DNA of 5,577 bases, taken from the NCBI GenBank assembly GCA_964366725.1, contig CAYIUL010000035.1:1-5577 (forward strand), in the 5' to 3' direction. This document shows, one piece after another, positions 5,530 through 5,577 of this stretch. A program made the translations under genes and the position numbers. The notes under the pieces were generated by a model. It ran no database searches. It was not told the origin of the DNA and worked only from the letters and a program-made list of their open reading frames with translations. Each line of letters starts with the position of its first letter. The first letter of the stretch is position 1. The DNA comes from JACPAB01 sp964366725. Lineage in GTDB: Bacteria > Patescibacteriota > Minisyncoccia > 2-02-FULL-40-12 > GWA2-44-9.

Positions 5530-5577
5530 CCTCTTCCCATTTGTCTTCCTCGATATTTGCTTTGCGCCGCGCTTCCT
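5492..5577 (-). CDS. C-terminal end of an unidentified minus-strand gene
   Basis: On the minus strand an open frame enters from the right edge (first full codon at 5575) and ends at TAA (5494-5492). It encodes EARRKANIEEDKWEE followed by VKLPDGTEQKPE. The highly charged, Glu/Lys-rich tail resembles the end of a real soluble protein, while the other two minus-strand frames are less convincing. Only 28 codons are visible, so the family cannot be named. It is convergent with miaA and overlaps its last 38 nt. A chance open frame of this length cannot be excluded. Confidence 0.5.
   Translation of the reverse strand, partial: EARRKANIEEDKWEEVKLPDGTEQKPE

Overview
The window carries housekeeping information-processing genes plus one unfamiliar membrane-protein gene. 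In order it holds: the 3' part of dnaE (replicative DNA polymerase alpha subunit, +, cut by the left edge); thrS (threonyl-tRNA synthetase, +, complete but with only the catalytic and anticodon-binding domains); a single-gene transcription unit on the minus strand for a predicted membrane protein of about 175 residues; miaA (tRNA A37 dimethylallyltransferase, +, complete); and the C-terminal end of another minus-strand gene running off the right edge.

The organism is bacterial and looks like a member of the Patescibacteria/CPR, perhaps Parcubacteria-like. This is an inference from several traits together: a ThrRS without TGS and editing domains, a DnaE that stops right after its OB fold, a 7-bp tandem repeat encoding NTKYKIQDTKYKIL inside miaA, and two genes without Shine-Dalgarno sequences. 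UGA appears to be a normal stop. It ends the membrane-protein gene and never occurs in frame across roughly 1,600 codons of dnaE, thrS and miaA, which argues against the UGA=Gly code of Gracilibacteria/Absconditabacteria. No rRNA, tRNA, CRISPR array, transposase or integrase was seen.

Layout: dnaE and thrS are co-directional with a 28-nt gap and no terminator between them. They could be co-transcribed, or thrS could use a promoter-like element placed for a leaderless mRNA. thrS and the minus-strand gene converge on an intrinsic terminator (3951-3980) whose U-tract serves the minus-strand gene. That gene and miaA diverge from a 60-nt region holding an excellent extended -10 promoter for the minus strand and only a weak candidate for miaA. 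miaA and the last gene converge and overlap at their 3' ends.

Functionally dnaE serves replication, while thrS and miaA serve translation (tRNA charging and anticodon-loop modification). I see no defence system, mobile element or multi-gene novel system. The most distinctive items are the self-contained, GC-richer membrane-protein cassette, the minimal ThrRS, and the heptanucleotide repeat within miaA.
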